From Nemophila menziesii (lineage: Eukaryota; Streptophyta; Magnoliopsida; Boraginales; Hydrophyllaceae): a DNA stretch of 64,000 nt. The DNA lies in contig JARWIR010000245.1 of the NCBI GenBank assembly GCA_029959085.1, positions 1 through 64,000 on the forward strand. The letters are read 5' to 3'. Numbering within the stretch: position 1 is the stretch's first letter; each line of letters starts with the position of its first letter. The position numbers and the translations under genes were made by a program. The notes under the pieces were generated by a model. That model was not told the origin of the DNA and did no database searches. It saw only the letters and a list, made by a program, of their open reading frames with translations. Shown here piece by piece: positions 36,441 through 50,676 of the stretch.

Positions 36441-39400
36441 CTAAACAAGTCAAACAAGATACAAAATGTTAAAAAAAATAAAAACAAAAATATGTTGATT
36501 CACTTAATATATCATATATAAATCATTTTAAATTCCCCAACCCTTGACCAGAAAAAAAAAACTCCAAATTATTTTGTCGTATTAAAATGACTACGATGTC
36601 CTAATTGGCTAATGGCATTCATACATAGAATACTTTTAAAACGGCATTCATATCAATCTGTAAGATTTACCATTCCTTCTATAAAATTTAGTTTATAATG
36701 TATAGAAATATATACTACCTTACATAAACAACATTATACATTAGTCTATTATGTCTTTATAATTTTATCAAATCACCATTGAATCCATTTAAGTCTAAAA
36801 CAAATTCATGTTCTTCCTCAATTTATTTAAAAACTTATTTTATACAAACCCCATATAGGTGCTACATTACATGACAAGAAAATCAATCAGAGTGCACTTT
36901 TTCAGTAATTGACATCCAAATACAAAACAATTAACAAAGAAAAATTAAAATACAAATTAACCAAAGAAATTTAGCTTTGAAATAAGATGTAAAAATTGGT
37001 TTTTCAGAAAAGGAGTTGTAAACAGGGCAGGAGAGCATATATCCATTATAAACAAGAAAAAATAATTTTAGATCCAATAAATAAATAATCTATTTACAAG
37101 GGATCAATGAAAATAAATAAATAAATTCAAACCTAGCCAAAATTTGTCTTATTGAAATGGAATGGTCATCAATCAGAAAAAAGAAACACTTGACTGGAAG
37201 AGAAGAAGATCAACAACGAAAAAAATGACATTGAAAAAAGGATGTATCAAAGTATTAAATATAATTGAAGTAATAATTTGAAGAAAATAATACATATAGT
37301 ATAGAGTACTGATTATTTTGTGTGTGTAATGTGTTATTTATATCTTGGAAAGGGTGGAGCCTAAAGTTCGATATTAGGAAAGCAGGCGGCGCTAGGGTTT
37401 TTGATATCAAAAATGGAAGAAGAAGATGTTATATAGGGCTATCAACCAGATGAACCCAGTACAAAGGATCCTAAAAACCAAACTCACCTTTGATGGCCCA
37501 ATAGGTTTCAAAATTTAATTTTCTTGGGCTTGGGCCAATCTACAGATTAGGACTCTCTGGTGAAGTGACTTAATATTTATTCACTTGGCACACGCTATTA
37601 TATAATATACCACATTCTTATCTCATCTCTCTTGATACAATACAAAATCCTAATCTCATGCCTTTTTCAATTTGTGTCCAATCTATCTCGATACTTTTAT
37701 AGTAAAATAACCTTCAAAGTACTCATTAATCTAACAATATGGTTTGTATTTATATGAGATTCAATGTTCTAAAGTGGTTGATGTTTTTACCATGTTTAGT
37801 TCTTTCCACTCTGTAACTTATATGGTTTTGAAAATTGGTACATAAGGCGTCATTAATTTTTTGTAATTGCATATAATTTGTTGAATTATCATACTATAAC
37901 TTATTTGAAATAATATACATTTAGGATATTTATATGATATACAAGTAAAATGTGTTTTAGATGTTTTTGATATTTGTTTATTGAAAATTTCAATTATTTT
38001 ATTTTCTTAATATGTTTATCATTTATAATAGAATAATTATTATGCAAAGAATTAGACATTAAACTTGACTATATTATCAGTTTCTTAAAAGGTTTTAACA
38101 CTTTAATTTTATAACTATATGGTTTTTTAGATGGATGAATTCGAGTATTTACAAGATTCTTAGATACTTTTAATATTGAGACATGATTGAAAGTACCGAT
38201 AATAGAGTGGTTGTCATTAATGATACTAGTTAAACATAATATTTTGCATCAAAGTAGATATTGATGATATGTTGTTTTACGACATCTTGCATTCTTAATA
38301 AGGATAACACACAATTTATACACTTATGTTTACAAGTTTTGATTGGAGATAGAATAATAAATATTATCCATTGGCAGAAATACCGTTTTGACATCTTTAG
38401 GTCTTTTTGGAAGTGTTTTGAGATCTTTTTGGGCCTTTTCAAGATGGGATTGTCCTTCACAAGTAGCAAATATTTAAGTCCATTAAAAAAACTTTTGATG
38501 ACACTCTGGTACTCAAGTTAATAATAAATTTATGATAAAGTCCTCAAACAAGGGTGCATATAATAGGGGTGAAATGGTATATTTTGTACCATTTTCATAG
38601 TGGAAATGTCTTACTCTACTGGGAAAAGATCGTTACAACACATATTTGTAAATATTCCTAGTTGTGATTCTTATATATATATATATATATATATCCAAAG
38701 TATTCTTATATATAAAGATGTAAGCACATATTGATCACATTATGCTTTCTTCATTGTAAATTTACGCATCGCTTGAAAAGTACATTTGAAGACCTTTTAT
38801 TTTAATATCTTTACTATTTTAATGATTAATGACCCATCATCTGAATTTTTTAAGTGTGATATATTCTAGTAAAACTACCTATGAAATTTCAATTAATCAT
38901 CATTTTTAAGGAACTAACCACTCATATTTCAAAGAAAGTATTTAATACAAAAATGGCGGGTTTATTGATATGTTCAACAATATAAGATTGTGAGGCGTTT
39001 AGACAATTTTGTCCCTTTACAAGAATGAATATATCGGGTGGGCTTGCCTATCTCACCGAAAATAACATTTTAGTAATCCTAATAATAATATTAGTATTGA
39101 GAATCATATTCTGAAAAATTAAATAAACAACCCAATAATACTCATAAGGATGGAACTTCTGTTCATAGTTCGACCTATAAAAAATATTGCACCTAAAGTA
39201 CATTTGCTTTACTCATAAAAAAAGTGAACTTGATGAAAAAAGAAAGGAAGCAATGCTACGAATATATAACAAAATAAACATTATTTAATTTTTTTTTCAT
39301 GTTGATGTTGTACTTTTTTTTGTCAAAATGTTGTATTTGATATTTAATAGTTGAACAGAGAAAATGGAATTTACTTTTGACAATATAAATATGATACTAC

Positions 39401-41176
39401 GTGGTTAAATGATAGATTGGATTTGAAATAAATTAAGGCTTTAAGGTTTAACTTTAAAAATTGTGGGGCAGAATGTTCTGTGAACAAAAGATTTTTTTTT
39501 TAAAGTAAGCTTTGGTCAAAATAAAATATTAAAACTCAGGTAGACAATGGTCTCCCTAATAGGCAGCCATGATTACACAAAAGCAAAAGAGGTTAGTTCC
39601 ACCCTTAACTTGCAAGTGAAGCCTTTTATTTCCCTTTATATGTTTTTCTAACAATGGTAAGTTTTTTTATTGGCATTACATTATTAATTTTATTCCACGT
39701 GCCACTGTATAATTGATATTAATAAATAACTATACCGCCTCGTCTGCCGTAATAGGACAACACTTATAACATAATAAATAAACAAAAAAAAAGATAAAAT
39801 TGTAACAAACTCGAAAAAAATATAGGACTTAAATATTACATTTGCAAAATTAGAGACTAATTCGAAGAAAAAATTCAAATGTTAAGTTTGAACAGTATTA
39901 ACAATTCAATCATCATATTTTTTTATTCCTAAAATATCAAGGACTATAACATTTTCATAGAAATATATTGCAAATTCTTTTTTAATTTTTATGTGAATTT
40001 TTTTGCATACTAAATAGACTGATAACTAAGAATACCCAACTAAAATTTTCAATATAAATAATTCCAATAAATAAAAAATGACATGTTTCCAATAAAGTTC
40101 AAGTAATGAGTTTTCCAAACTAGGAGAAAATATATTTAAAAATAAAAAAACATAATCAATCAAATTTACAAATAACAATAATACTTTTCTTCCTATCCAT
40201 TAGAAATATCCAAAATAATGAAAAAGAGTATATCCATTATAAAGGAGAAATAATAAGCTATTTACAAGACAATAAAAAAAAGAATTGAACATTAACATGT
40301 TAAAGAATTTTCAATTGAAATGGAATAATCAATCTAAAACAAAACAACACTTAAAGACAATCATTACAAAAGGATGACACTATATATCAAATTTAAGTAC
40401 AATTTACTAGTGTGATGTGTAATGTATAGATAAGAAATAGTTGGGGTTAGAGTTTGATATAATAAATAGTTGTGTTATGTGTTATGTACAATTAAAGGTA
40501 TAATACTTATACCGATACTCGTATAAGTAACTTTTTTTATTAATATATTTTTTTACCTTTTGGTTAATTGAATAAATTTTGAGTTATCCTTTTTTTATTA
40601 TAACATAACATATAAAGTTAATTATGGTTTATTTTTAATTCTTTATACAATAAGTGCGATTAGTTTTTTTTTGTTATTTATATCATTTGTTGAATTTTCA
40701 GTTGTTTTTATTATCATAACATATTATATATAGTTAATTATGATGTATTTTTATTCTTAATACAGTAAGGTCCAATTGTTTTTGTTATTATATAGTTTAT
40801 TAAATTTTGATATTTTATCTTATTTGAATTGATACTAGTAAATTGTGATTTAGATGTATTTCATCTTTGTTTATTAAGAAATCTTTATTTCCTTAATATC
40901 TTTATTATATACAGACAAGTAAGAATAAAATATCAAAAGAAAATTTGTAGCCATTACAGTCTAAAACATTGACTAGACTTGACTAAGAAGCAAGAAAACA
41001 GATCATCACTTCATCCTTTCCAAACTCCCAGAAGCAGCTGCTGGGATACCTAGAGGAGTATTGGAAGGTGAAGATGGATTGGTTAAACTCCCATCCCGAA
41101 TGTTACTTCCTTGAAGATTAAGATTATCATAGCTCTTGTTGAAGAAATTATGCGTTTCTTGTTGTACGCATTATCT
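36345..41176. repeat. Array unit 8 (4,832 nt)
   Basis: Subfamily B with every promoter-like element intact, the best-preserved module together with units 5, 7 and 9. It begins with TTTAATGGATG, as units 1 and 6 do. (TA)n is 23 nt at 38672-38694. No gene seen from 37540 to 41000. Confidence 0.95.
37334..37536 (-). promoter_or_regulatory. Promoter-like module, unit 8
   Basis: Subfamily B, complete: distal site II pair (ends 37536), TATA 37436-37429, telo-box 37400-37392, TATAAATAA 37342-37334. Confidence 0.5.
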
Positions 41177-41272
41177 GGTTTGGCTATTTCTTTTATGGAT
41201 GAACTTGATGTGACGTTAGCTAGGCTGGTGTAAGATTTGGATTTACCAGCATAGAACTATTATAGGCCTCTC
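41006..41272 (-). pseudogene. OXS3-like exon fragment, unit 8/9 junction
   Basis: One of the cleanest copies: core FYAGKSKSYTSLANVTSSSS is intact after the two ancestral stops, with the ancestral frameshift. A private silent change lies in the TPL codons (41054). Confidence 0.65.
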
Positions 41273-42166
41273 CTAAACAAGTCAAACAAGATACAAAATG
41301 TTAAAAAAAAATAAAAACAAAAATATGTGGATTCACTTAATATATCATATATAAATCATTTTAAATTCCCCAACCCTTGACCAGAAAAAAAAAACTCCAA
41401 ATTATTTTGTCGTATTAAAATGACTACGATGTCCTAATTGGCTAATGGCATTCATACATAGAATACTTTTAAAACGGCATTCATATCAATCTGTAAGATT
41501 TACCATTCCTTCTATAAAATTTAGTTTATAATGTATAGAAATATATACTACCTTACATAAACAACATTATACATTAGTCTATTATATCTTTATAATTTTA
41601 TCAAATCACCATTGAATCCATTTAAGTCTAAAACAAATTCATGTTCTTCCTCAATTTATTTAAAAACTAATTTTATACAAACCCCATATAGGTGCTACAT
41701 TACATGACAAGAAAATCAATCAGAGTGCACTTTTTCTGTAATTGACATCCAAATACAAAACAATTAACAAAGAAAAATTAAAATACAAATTAACCAAAGA
41801 AATTTAGCTTTGAAATAAGATGTAAAAATTGGTTTTTCAGAAAAGGAGTTGTAAACAGGGCAGGAGAGCATATATCCATTATAAACAAGAAAAAATAATT
41901 TTAGATCCAATAAATAAATAATCTATTTACAAGGGATCAATGAAAATAAATAAATAAATTCAAACCTAGCCAAAATTTGTCTTATTGAAATGGAATGGTC
42001 ATCAATCAGAAAAAAGAAACACTTGACTGGAAGAGAAGAAGATCAACAGCGAAAAAAATGACATTGAAAAAAGGATGTATCAAAGTATTAAATATAATTG
42101 AAGTAATAATTTGAAGAAAATAATACATATAGTATAGAGTACTGATTATTTTGTGTGTGTAATGTG

Positions 42167-42369
42167 TTATTTATATCTTGGAAAGGGTGGAGCCTAAAGT
42201 TCGATATTAGGAAAGCAGGCGGCGCTAGGGTTTTTGATATCAAAAATGGAAGAAGAAGATGTTATATAGGGCTATCAACCAGATGAACCCAGTACAAAGG
42301 ATCCTAAAAACCAAACTCATCTTTGATGGCCCAATAGGTTTCAAAATTTAATTTTCTTGGGCTTGGGCC
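42167..42369 (-). promoter_or_regulatory. Promoter-like module, unit 9
   Basis: Subfamily B, complete: distal site II pair (ends 42369), TATA 42269-42262, telo-box 42233-42225, TATAAATAA 42175-42167. Confidence 0.5.
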
Positions 42370-43463
42370 AATCTACAGATTAGGACTCTCTGGTGAAGTG
42401 ACTTAATATTTATTCACTTGGAACACGCTATTATATAATATACCACATTCTTATCTCATCTCTCTTGATACAATACAAAATCCTAATCTCATGCCTTTTT
42501 CAATTTGTGTCCAATCTATCTCGATACTCTTATAGTAAAATAACCTTCAAAGTACTCATTAATCTAAAGTGGTTGATGTTTTTACCATGTTTAGTTCTTT
42601 CTACTCTGTAACTTATATGATTTTCAAAATTGGTACATAAGGCGTCATTAATTTTTTGTAATTGCATATAATTTGTTGAATTATCATACTATAACTTATT
42701 TGAAATAATATACATTTAGGATATTTATATGATATACAAGTAAAATGTGTTTTAGATGTTTTTGATATTTGTTTATTGAAAATTTCAATTATTTTATTTT
42801 CTTAATATGTTTATCATTTATAATAGAATAATTATTATGCAAAGAATTTGAGATCAAACTTGACTATATTATCAGTTTCTTAAAAGGTTTTAACACTTTA
42901 ATTTTATAACTATATGGTCTTTTAGATGGATGAACTCGAGTATTTACAAGATTCTTAGATACTTTTAATATTGAGACATGATTGAAAGTACCGATAATAG
43001 AGTGGTTGTCATTAATGATACTAGTTAAACATAATATTTTGCATCAAAGTAGATATTGATGATCTGTTGTTTTACGACATCTTGCATTCTTAATAAGGAT
43101 AACACACAATTTATACACTTATGTTTACAAGTTTTGATTGGAGATAGAATAATAAATATTATCCATTAGCAGAAATACCGTTTTGACATCTTTAGGTCTT
43201 TTTGGAAGTGTTTTGAGATCTTTTTGGGCCTTTTCAAGATGGGATTGTCCTTCACAAGTAGCAAATATTTAAGTCCATTAAAAAAACTTTTGATGACACT
43301 CTGGTACTCAAGTTAATAATAAATTTATGATAAAGTCCTCAAACAAGGGTGCATATAATAGGGGTGAAATGGTATATTTTGTACCATTTTCATAGTGGAA
43401 ATGTCTTACTCTACTGGGAAAAGATCGTTACAACACATATTTGTAAATATTCCTAGTGTGATT

Positions 43464-43465
<2 letters not shown>

Positions 43466-43496
<31 letters not shown>
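43466..43496. repeat. (TA)15.5 microsatellite, unit 9
   Basis: Same position in the unit; the second longest tract in the window. Confidence 0.97.
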
Positions 43497-43498
<2 letters not shown>

Positions 43499-45789
43499 AA
43501 AGTATTCTTATATATAAAGATGTAAGCACATATTGATCACATTATGCTTTCTTCATTGTAAATTTACGCACCGCTTGAAAAGTACATTTGAAGACCTTTT
43601 ATCTTAATATCTTTACTATTTTAATGATTAATGACTTATCATCTGAATTTTTTAAGTGTGATATATTCTAGTAAAACTACCTATGATATTTCAATTAATC
43701 ATCATTTTTAAGGAACTAACCACTCATATTTCAAAGAAAGTATTTAATACAAAAATGACGGGTTTATTGATATGTTCAACAATATAAGATTGTGAGGCGT
43801 TTAGACAATTTTGTCCCTTTACAAGAATTAATATATCGGGTGGGCTTGCCTATCTCACTGAAAATAACATTTTAGTAATCCTAATAATAATATTAGTATT
43901 GAGAATCATATTCTGAAAAATTAAATAAACAACCCAATAATACTCATAAGGATGGAACTTCTGTTCATAGTTCGACCTATAAAAAATATTGCATCTAAAG
44001 TACATTTGCTTTACTCATAAAAAAAGTGAACTTGATGAAAAAAGAAAGGAAGCAATGCTACGAATATATAACAAAATAAACATTATTTAATTTTTTTTTT
44101 CATGTTGATGTTGTACTTTTTTTGTCAAAATGTTGTATTTGATATTTAATAGTTGAACAGAGAAAATGGAATTTACTTTTGACAATATAAATATGATACT
44201 ACGTGGGATTTGAAATAAATTAAGGCTTTAAGGTTTAACTTTAAAAATTGTGGGGCAGAATGTTATGTGAACAAAAGATTTTTTTTTTTTAAATTAAGCT
44301 TTGGTCAAAATAAAATATTAAAACTCACGTAGACAATGGTCTCCCTAATAGGCAGCCATGATTACACAAAAGCAAAAGAGGTTAGTTCCACCCTTAACTT
44401 GCAAGTGAAGCCTTTTATTTCCCTTTTTATGTTTTTCTAACAATGGTAAGTTTTTTTATTGGCATTACATTATTAATTTTATTCCACGTGCCACTGTATA
44501 ATTGATATTAATAAATAACTATACCGCCTCGTCTGCCGTAATAGGACAACACTTATAACATAATGAAAAAACAAAAAAAAAGATAAAATTGTAACAAACT
44601 CGAAAAAAATATAGGACTTAAATATTACATTTGCAAAATTAGAGACTAATTCCAAGAAAAAATTCAAATGTTAAGTTTGAACAGTATTAACAATTCAATC
44701 ATCATATTTTTTTATTCCTAAAATATCAAGGACTATAACATTTTCATAGAAATATATTGCAAATTCTTTTTTAATTTTTATGTGAATTTTTTTGCATACT
44801 AAATAGACTGATAACTAAGAATACCCAACTAAAATTTTCAATATAAATAATTCCAATAAATAAAAAATGACATGTTTCCAATAAAGTTCAAGTAATGAGT
44901 TTTCCAAACTAGGAGAAAATATATTTAAAAATAAAAAAATATAATCAATCAAATTTACAAATAACAATAATACTTTTCTTCCTATCCATTAGAAATATCC
45001 AAAATAATGAAAAAGAGTATATCCATTATAAAGGAGAAATAATAAGCTATTTACAAGACAATAAAAAAAAGAATTGAACATTAACATGTTAAAGAATTTT
45101 CAATTGAAATGAAATAATCAATCTTAAACAAAACAACACTTAAAGACAATCATTACAAAAGGATGACACTATATATCAAATTTAAGTACAATTTACTAGT
45201 GTGATGTGTAATGTATAGATAAGAAATAGTTGGGGTTAGAGTTTGATATAATAAATAGTTGTGTTATGTGTTATGTACAATTAAAGGTATAATACTTATA
45301 CCGATACTCGTATAAGTAACTTTTTTTATTAATATATTTTTTTACCTTTTGGTTAATTGAATAAATTTTGAGTTATCCTTTTTTTATTATAACATAACAT
45401 ATAAAGTTAATTATGGTTTATTTTTAATTCTTTATACAATAAGTGCGATTAGTTTTTTTTTGTTATTTATATCATTTGTTGAATTTTCAGTTGTTTTTAT
45501 TATCATAACATATTATATATAGTTAATTATGATGTATTTTTATTCTTAATACAGTAAGGTCCAATTGTTTTTGTTATTATAGTTTATTAAATTTTGATAT
45601 TTTATCTTATTTGAATTGATACTAGTAAATTGCGATTTAGATGTATTTCATCTTTGCTTATTAAGAATTCTTTATTTCCTTAATATCTTTATTATATACA
45701 GACAAGTAAGAATAAAATATCAAAAGAAAATTTGTAGCCATTACAGTCTAAAACATTGACTAGACTTGACTAAGAAGCAAGAAAACAGA

Positions 45790-45903
45790 TCATGACTTCA
45801 TCCTTTCCAAACTCCCAGAAGCAGCTGCTGGGATACCTAGTGGAGTATTGGAATGTGAAGATAATTTTTGGATTTACCAGCATAGAACTATTATAGGCCT
45901 CTC
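45790..45903 (-). pseudogene. OXS3-like exon fragment, unit 9/10 junction, internally deleted
   Basis: A deletion of 163 nt relative to the 41006 copy, replaced by AATTTTT at 45863-45869, removes most of the GKSKS core and the whole N-A-Y-N-K-K-R region. The usual TGA is changed to TCA, so the tail would end at the second TGA (45792-45790). Confidence 0.6.
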
Positions 45904-48900
45904 CTGAACAAGTCAAACAAGATACAAAATGTTAAAAAAAAATAAAAACAAAAATATGTGGATTAACTTAATATATCATATATAAATCATTTTAAATTCC
46001 CCAACCCTTGACCAGAAAAAAAAAACTCCAAATTATTTTGTCGTATTAAAATGACTACCATGTCCTAATTGGCTAATGGCATTCATACATAGAATACTTT
46101 TAAAACGGCATTCATATCAATCTGTAAGATTTACCATTCCTTCTATAAAATTTAGTTTATAATGTATAGACATATATACTACCTTACATAAACAACATTA
46201 TACATTAGTCTATTATGTCGTTATAATTTTATCAAATCACCATTGAATCCATTTAAGTCTAAAACAAATTCATGTTCTCCCTCAATTTATTTAAAAACTA
46301 ATTTTATACAAACCCCATATAGGTGCTACATTACATGACAAGAAAATCAAGCAGAGTGCACTTTTTCTGTAATTGACATCCAAATACAAAACAATTAACA
46401 AAGAAAAATTAAAATACAAATTAACCAAAGAAATTTAGCTTTGAAATAAGATGTAAAAATTGGTTATTCAGAATAGGAGTTGTAAACAGGGCAGGAGAGC
46501 ATATATCCATTATAAACAAGAAAAAATAATTTTAGATCCAATAAATAAATAATCTATTTACAAGGGATCAATGAAAATAAATAAATAAATTCAAACCTAG
46601 CCAAAATTTGTCTTATTGAAATGGAATGGTCATCAATCAGAAAAAAGAAACACTTGACTGGAAGAGAAGAAGATCAACAGCTAAAAAAATGACATTGAAA
46701 AAAGGATGTATCAAAGTATTAAATATATTTTAAGTAATAATTTGAAGAAAAGAATACATATAGTATAGTGTACTGATTATTTTGTGTGTGTAATGTGTTA
46801 TTTATATCTTGGAAATGGTGGAGCCTAAAGTTTGATATTAGGAAAGCAGGCGGCGCTAGGGTTTTTGATATCAGATGAACCCAGTACAAAGGATCCTAAA
46901 AACAAAACTCACCTTTGATGGCCCAATAGGTTTCAAAATTAATTTTTCTTGGGCTTGGGCCAATCTACAGATTAGGAATCTCTGGTGAAGTGACTTAATA
47001 TTTATTTACTTGGCACACGCTATTATATAATATACCACATTCTTATCTCATCTCTTTTGATACAATACAAAATCCTAATCTCATGCCTTTTTTAATTTGT
47101 GTCCAATCTATCTCGATACTCTTATAGTAAAATAACCTTCAAAGTACTCATTAATCTAATAATATGGTTTGTATTTATATGAGATTCAATGTTCTAAAGT
47201 GGTTGATGTTTTTACCATGTTTAGTTCTTTCTACTCTGTAACTTATATGGTTTTGAAAATTGGTATATAAGGCGTCATTAATTTTTTGTAATTGCATATA
47301 ATTTGTTGAATTATCATACTATAAGTTATTTGAAATAATATACATTTAGGATATTTATATGATGTACAAGTAAAATGTGTTTTAGATGTTTTTTATATTT
47401 GTTTATTGAAAATTTCAATTATTTTATTTTCTTAATATGTTTATCATTTATAATAGAATAATTATTATGCAAAGAATTTGAGATTAAACTTGACTATATT
47501 ATCAGTTTCTTAAAAGGTTTTAACACTTTAATTTTATAACTATATGGTTTTTTAGATGGATGTACTCGAGTATTTACAAGATTCTTAGATATTTTTAATA
47601 TTGAGACATGATTGAAAGTACCGATAATAGAGTGGTTGTCATTAATGATACTAGTTAAACATAATATTTTGCATCAAAGTAGATATTGATGATCTGTTGT
47701 TTTACGACATCTTGCATTCTTAATAAGGATAACACACAATTTATACACTTATGTTTACAAGTTTTGATTGGAGATAGAATAATAAATATTATCCATTAGC
47801 ATAAATACCGTTTTGACATCTTTTGGGTCTTTTTGGAAGTGTTTTGAGATCTTTTTGGGCCTTTTCAAGATGGGATTGTCCTTCACAAGTAGCAAATATT
47901 TAAGTCCATTAAAATTTTTTTTGATGACACTCTGATACTCAAGTTAATAATAAATTTATGATAAAGTACTCAAACAAGGGTGCATATAATAGGGGTGAAA
48001 TGGTATATTTTGTACCATTTTCAATAATATAGTGGAAATGTCTTACTCTACTGGGAAAAGATCGTTACAACACATATTTGTAAATATTCCTAGTGTGATT
48101 CTTATATATATATATATATCCAAAGTATTCTTATATATAAAGATGTAAGCAAATTTTTTAATCACATTATGCTTTCTTCATTGTAAATTTACGCACCGCT
48201 TAAAAAGTACATTTGAAGACCTTTTATTTTAATATCTTTACTATTTTAATGATTAATGACTCATCATCTGAATTTTTTAAGTGTGATATATTCTAGTAAA
48301 ACTACCTATGAAATTTCAATTAATCATCATTTTTAAGGAACTAACCACTCATATTTCAAAGAAAGTATTTAATACAAAAATGGCGGGTTTATTGATATGT
48401 TCAACAATATAAGATTGTGAGGCGTTTAGACAATTTTGTCCCTTTACAAGAATGAATATATCGGGTGGGCTTGCCTATCTCACCGAAAATAACATTTTAG
48501 TAATCCTAATAATAATATTAGTATTGAGAATCATATTCTGAAAAATTAAATAAACAACCCAATAATACTCATAAGGATGGAACTTCTGTTCATAGTTCGA
48601 CCTATAAAAAATATTGCACCTAAAGTACATTTGCTTTACTCATAAAAAAAGTGAACTTGATGAAAAAAGAAAGGAAGCAATGCTACGAATATATAACAAA
48701 ATAAACATTATTTAATTTTTTTTTCATGTTGATGTTGTACTTTTTTTGTCAAAATGTTGTATTTGATATTTAATAGTTGGACAGAGAAAATGGAATTTAC
48801 TTTTGACAATATAAAAATGATACTACGTGGTTAAATGATAGATTGGATTTGAAATAAATTAAGGCTTTAAGATTTAACTTTAAAAATTGTGGGGCAGAAT

Positions 48901-50580
48901 GTTCTGTGAACAAAATATTTTTTTTTTAAATTAAGCTTTGGTCAAAATAAAATATTAAAACTCAGGTAGACAATGGTCTCCCTAATAGGCAGCCCTGATT
49001 ACACAAAAGGAAAAGAGGTTAGTTCCACCCTTAACTTGCAAGTTAAGCCTTTTATTTCCCTTTTTATGTTTTTCTAACAATGGTAAGTTTTTTATTGGTA
49101 TTACATTATTAATTTTATTCCACGTGCCACTGTATAATTGATATTAATAAATAAATATACTGCCTCGTCTGCCGTAATAGGACAACACTTATAACATAAT
49201 GAAAAAACAAAAAAAAGATAAAATTGTAACAAACTCGAAAAAAATAGGACTTAAATATTACATTTGCAAAATTAGAGACTAATTCCAAGAAAAAATTCAA
49301 ATGTTAAGTTTGAAGAGTATTAACAATTCAATCATCATATTTTTTTATTCCTAAAATATTAAGGACTATAACATTTTCATAGAAATATATTGCAAATTAT
49401 TTTTTAATTTTTATGTGAATTTTTTTGCATACTAAATAGACTGATAACTAAGAATACCCAACTAAAATTTTCAATATAAATAATTCCAATAAATAATAAA
49501 ATGACATGTTTCCAATAAAGTTCAAGTAATGAGTTTTCCAAACTAGGAGAAAATATATTTAAAAATAAAAAAACAAAATCAATCAAATTTACAAATAACA
49601 ATAATACTTTTCTTCCTATCCATTAGAAATATCCAAAATAATGAAAAAGAGTATATCCATTATAAAGGAGAAATAATAAGCTATTTACAAGACAATAAAA
49701 AAAAGAATTGAACATTAACCTGTGAAAGAATTTTCAATTGAAATGGAATAATCAATCTAAAACAAAACAACACTTAAAGACAATCATTACAAAAGGATGA
49801 CACTATATATCAAATTTAAGTACAATTTACTACTGTGATGTGTAATGTATAGATAAGAAATAGTTGGGGTTAGAGTTTGATATAATAAATAGTTGTGTTA
49901 TGTGTTATGTACAATTAAAGGTATAATACTTATACCGATACTCGTATAAGTAACTTTTTTATTAATATATTTTTTTACCTTTTGGTTAATTGAATAAATT
50001 TTGAGTTATCCTTTTTTTATTATAACATAACATATAAATTTGATTATGGTTTATTTTTAATTCTTTATACAATAAGTGCGATTAGAATGAATTTTCAGTT
50101 GTTTTTATAATCATAACATATTATATATAGTTAATTATGTTGTATTTTTATTCTTAATACAGTAAGGTCCAATTGTTTTTGTTATTATGTAGTTTATTAA
50201 ATTTTAATATTTTATCTTATTTGAATTGATACTAGTAAATTGTGATTTAGATGTATTTCATCTTTGTTTATTAAGATTTTGAATTCTTTATTTCCTTAAT
50301 ATCTTTATTATATATAGACAAGCAATAATAAAATATCAAAAGAAAATTTGTAGCCATTATAATCTAAAACATTGACTAGACTTGACTAAGAAGCAAGAAA
50401 ACAGATCATCACTTCATCCTTTCCAAACTCCCAGAAGCAGCTGCTGGGAATACCTAGTGGAGTATTGGAATGTGAAGATGGATTGGTTAAACTCCCATCC
50501 CAAATGTTACTTCCTTGAAGATTAAGATTATCATAGCTCTTGTTGAAGAAATTATGCGTTTCTTGTTGTACGCATTATCT
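45863..50580. repeat. Array unit 10 (about 4,718 nt, several lesions)
   Basis: The start is placed at a deletion scar because the boundary motif is missing. Subfamily B. A deletion of roughly 45 nt at about 46872 removes the promoter TATA. Clustered changes to A/T runs occur at 47911-47922 and 48150-48160. About 30 nt are lost near 50085. (TA)n is 17 nt at 48103-48119. No gene seen from 46970 to 50400. Confidence 0.93.
46798..46961 (-). promoter_or_regulatory. Promoter-like module, unit 10 (TATA deleted)
   Basis: Subfamily B. The distal site II pair (ends 46961), telo-box (46864-46856) and TATAAATAA (46806-46798) remain. A deletion joining GATATC to AGATGAACCC near 46872 removes CTATATAA. 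Confidence 0.4.
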
Positions 50581-50676
50581 GGTTTGGCTATTTCTTTTAT
50601 GGATGAACTTGATGTGACGTTAGCTAGGCTGGTGTAAGATTTGGATTTACCAGCATAGAACTATTATAGGCCTCTC
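50409..50676 (-). pseudogene. OXS3-like exon fragment, unit 10/11 junction
   Basis: Core intact after the two ancestral stops. An added base in the C-terminal tail (GGGAATACC near 50447) shifts the frame just upstream of the AAA run, so the tail is not being preserved. Confidence 0.65.

Larger units (their letters stand above)
41177..45862. repeat. Array unit 9 (4,686 nt)
   Basis: Subfamily B with intact promoter-like module. Two small deletions have microhomology at their ends: about 36 nt at 42567 (TCTAA) and 17 nt at 44205 (TGG). Its right end is cut by the 163-nt deletion in the next OXS3-like exon. (TA)n is 31 nt at 43466-43496. No gene seen from 42370 to 45785. Confidence 0.95.

Noticed and set aside
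38230..38521. Overlapping ORFs on both strands in unit 8 (79 and 86 codons)
   Set aside because: Mutual shadows in non-coding repeat sequence. Not open in most other units.
49404..49601. A 65-codon minus-strand ORF in unit 10
   Set aside because: AT-rich chance ORF; the equivalent stretch is not open in the sister units.
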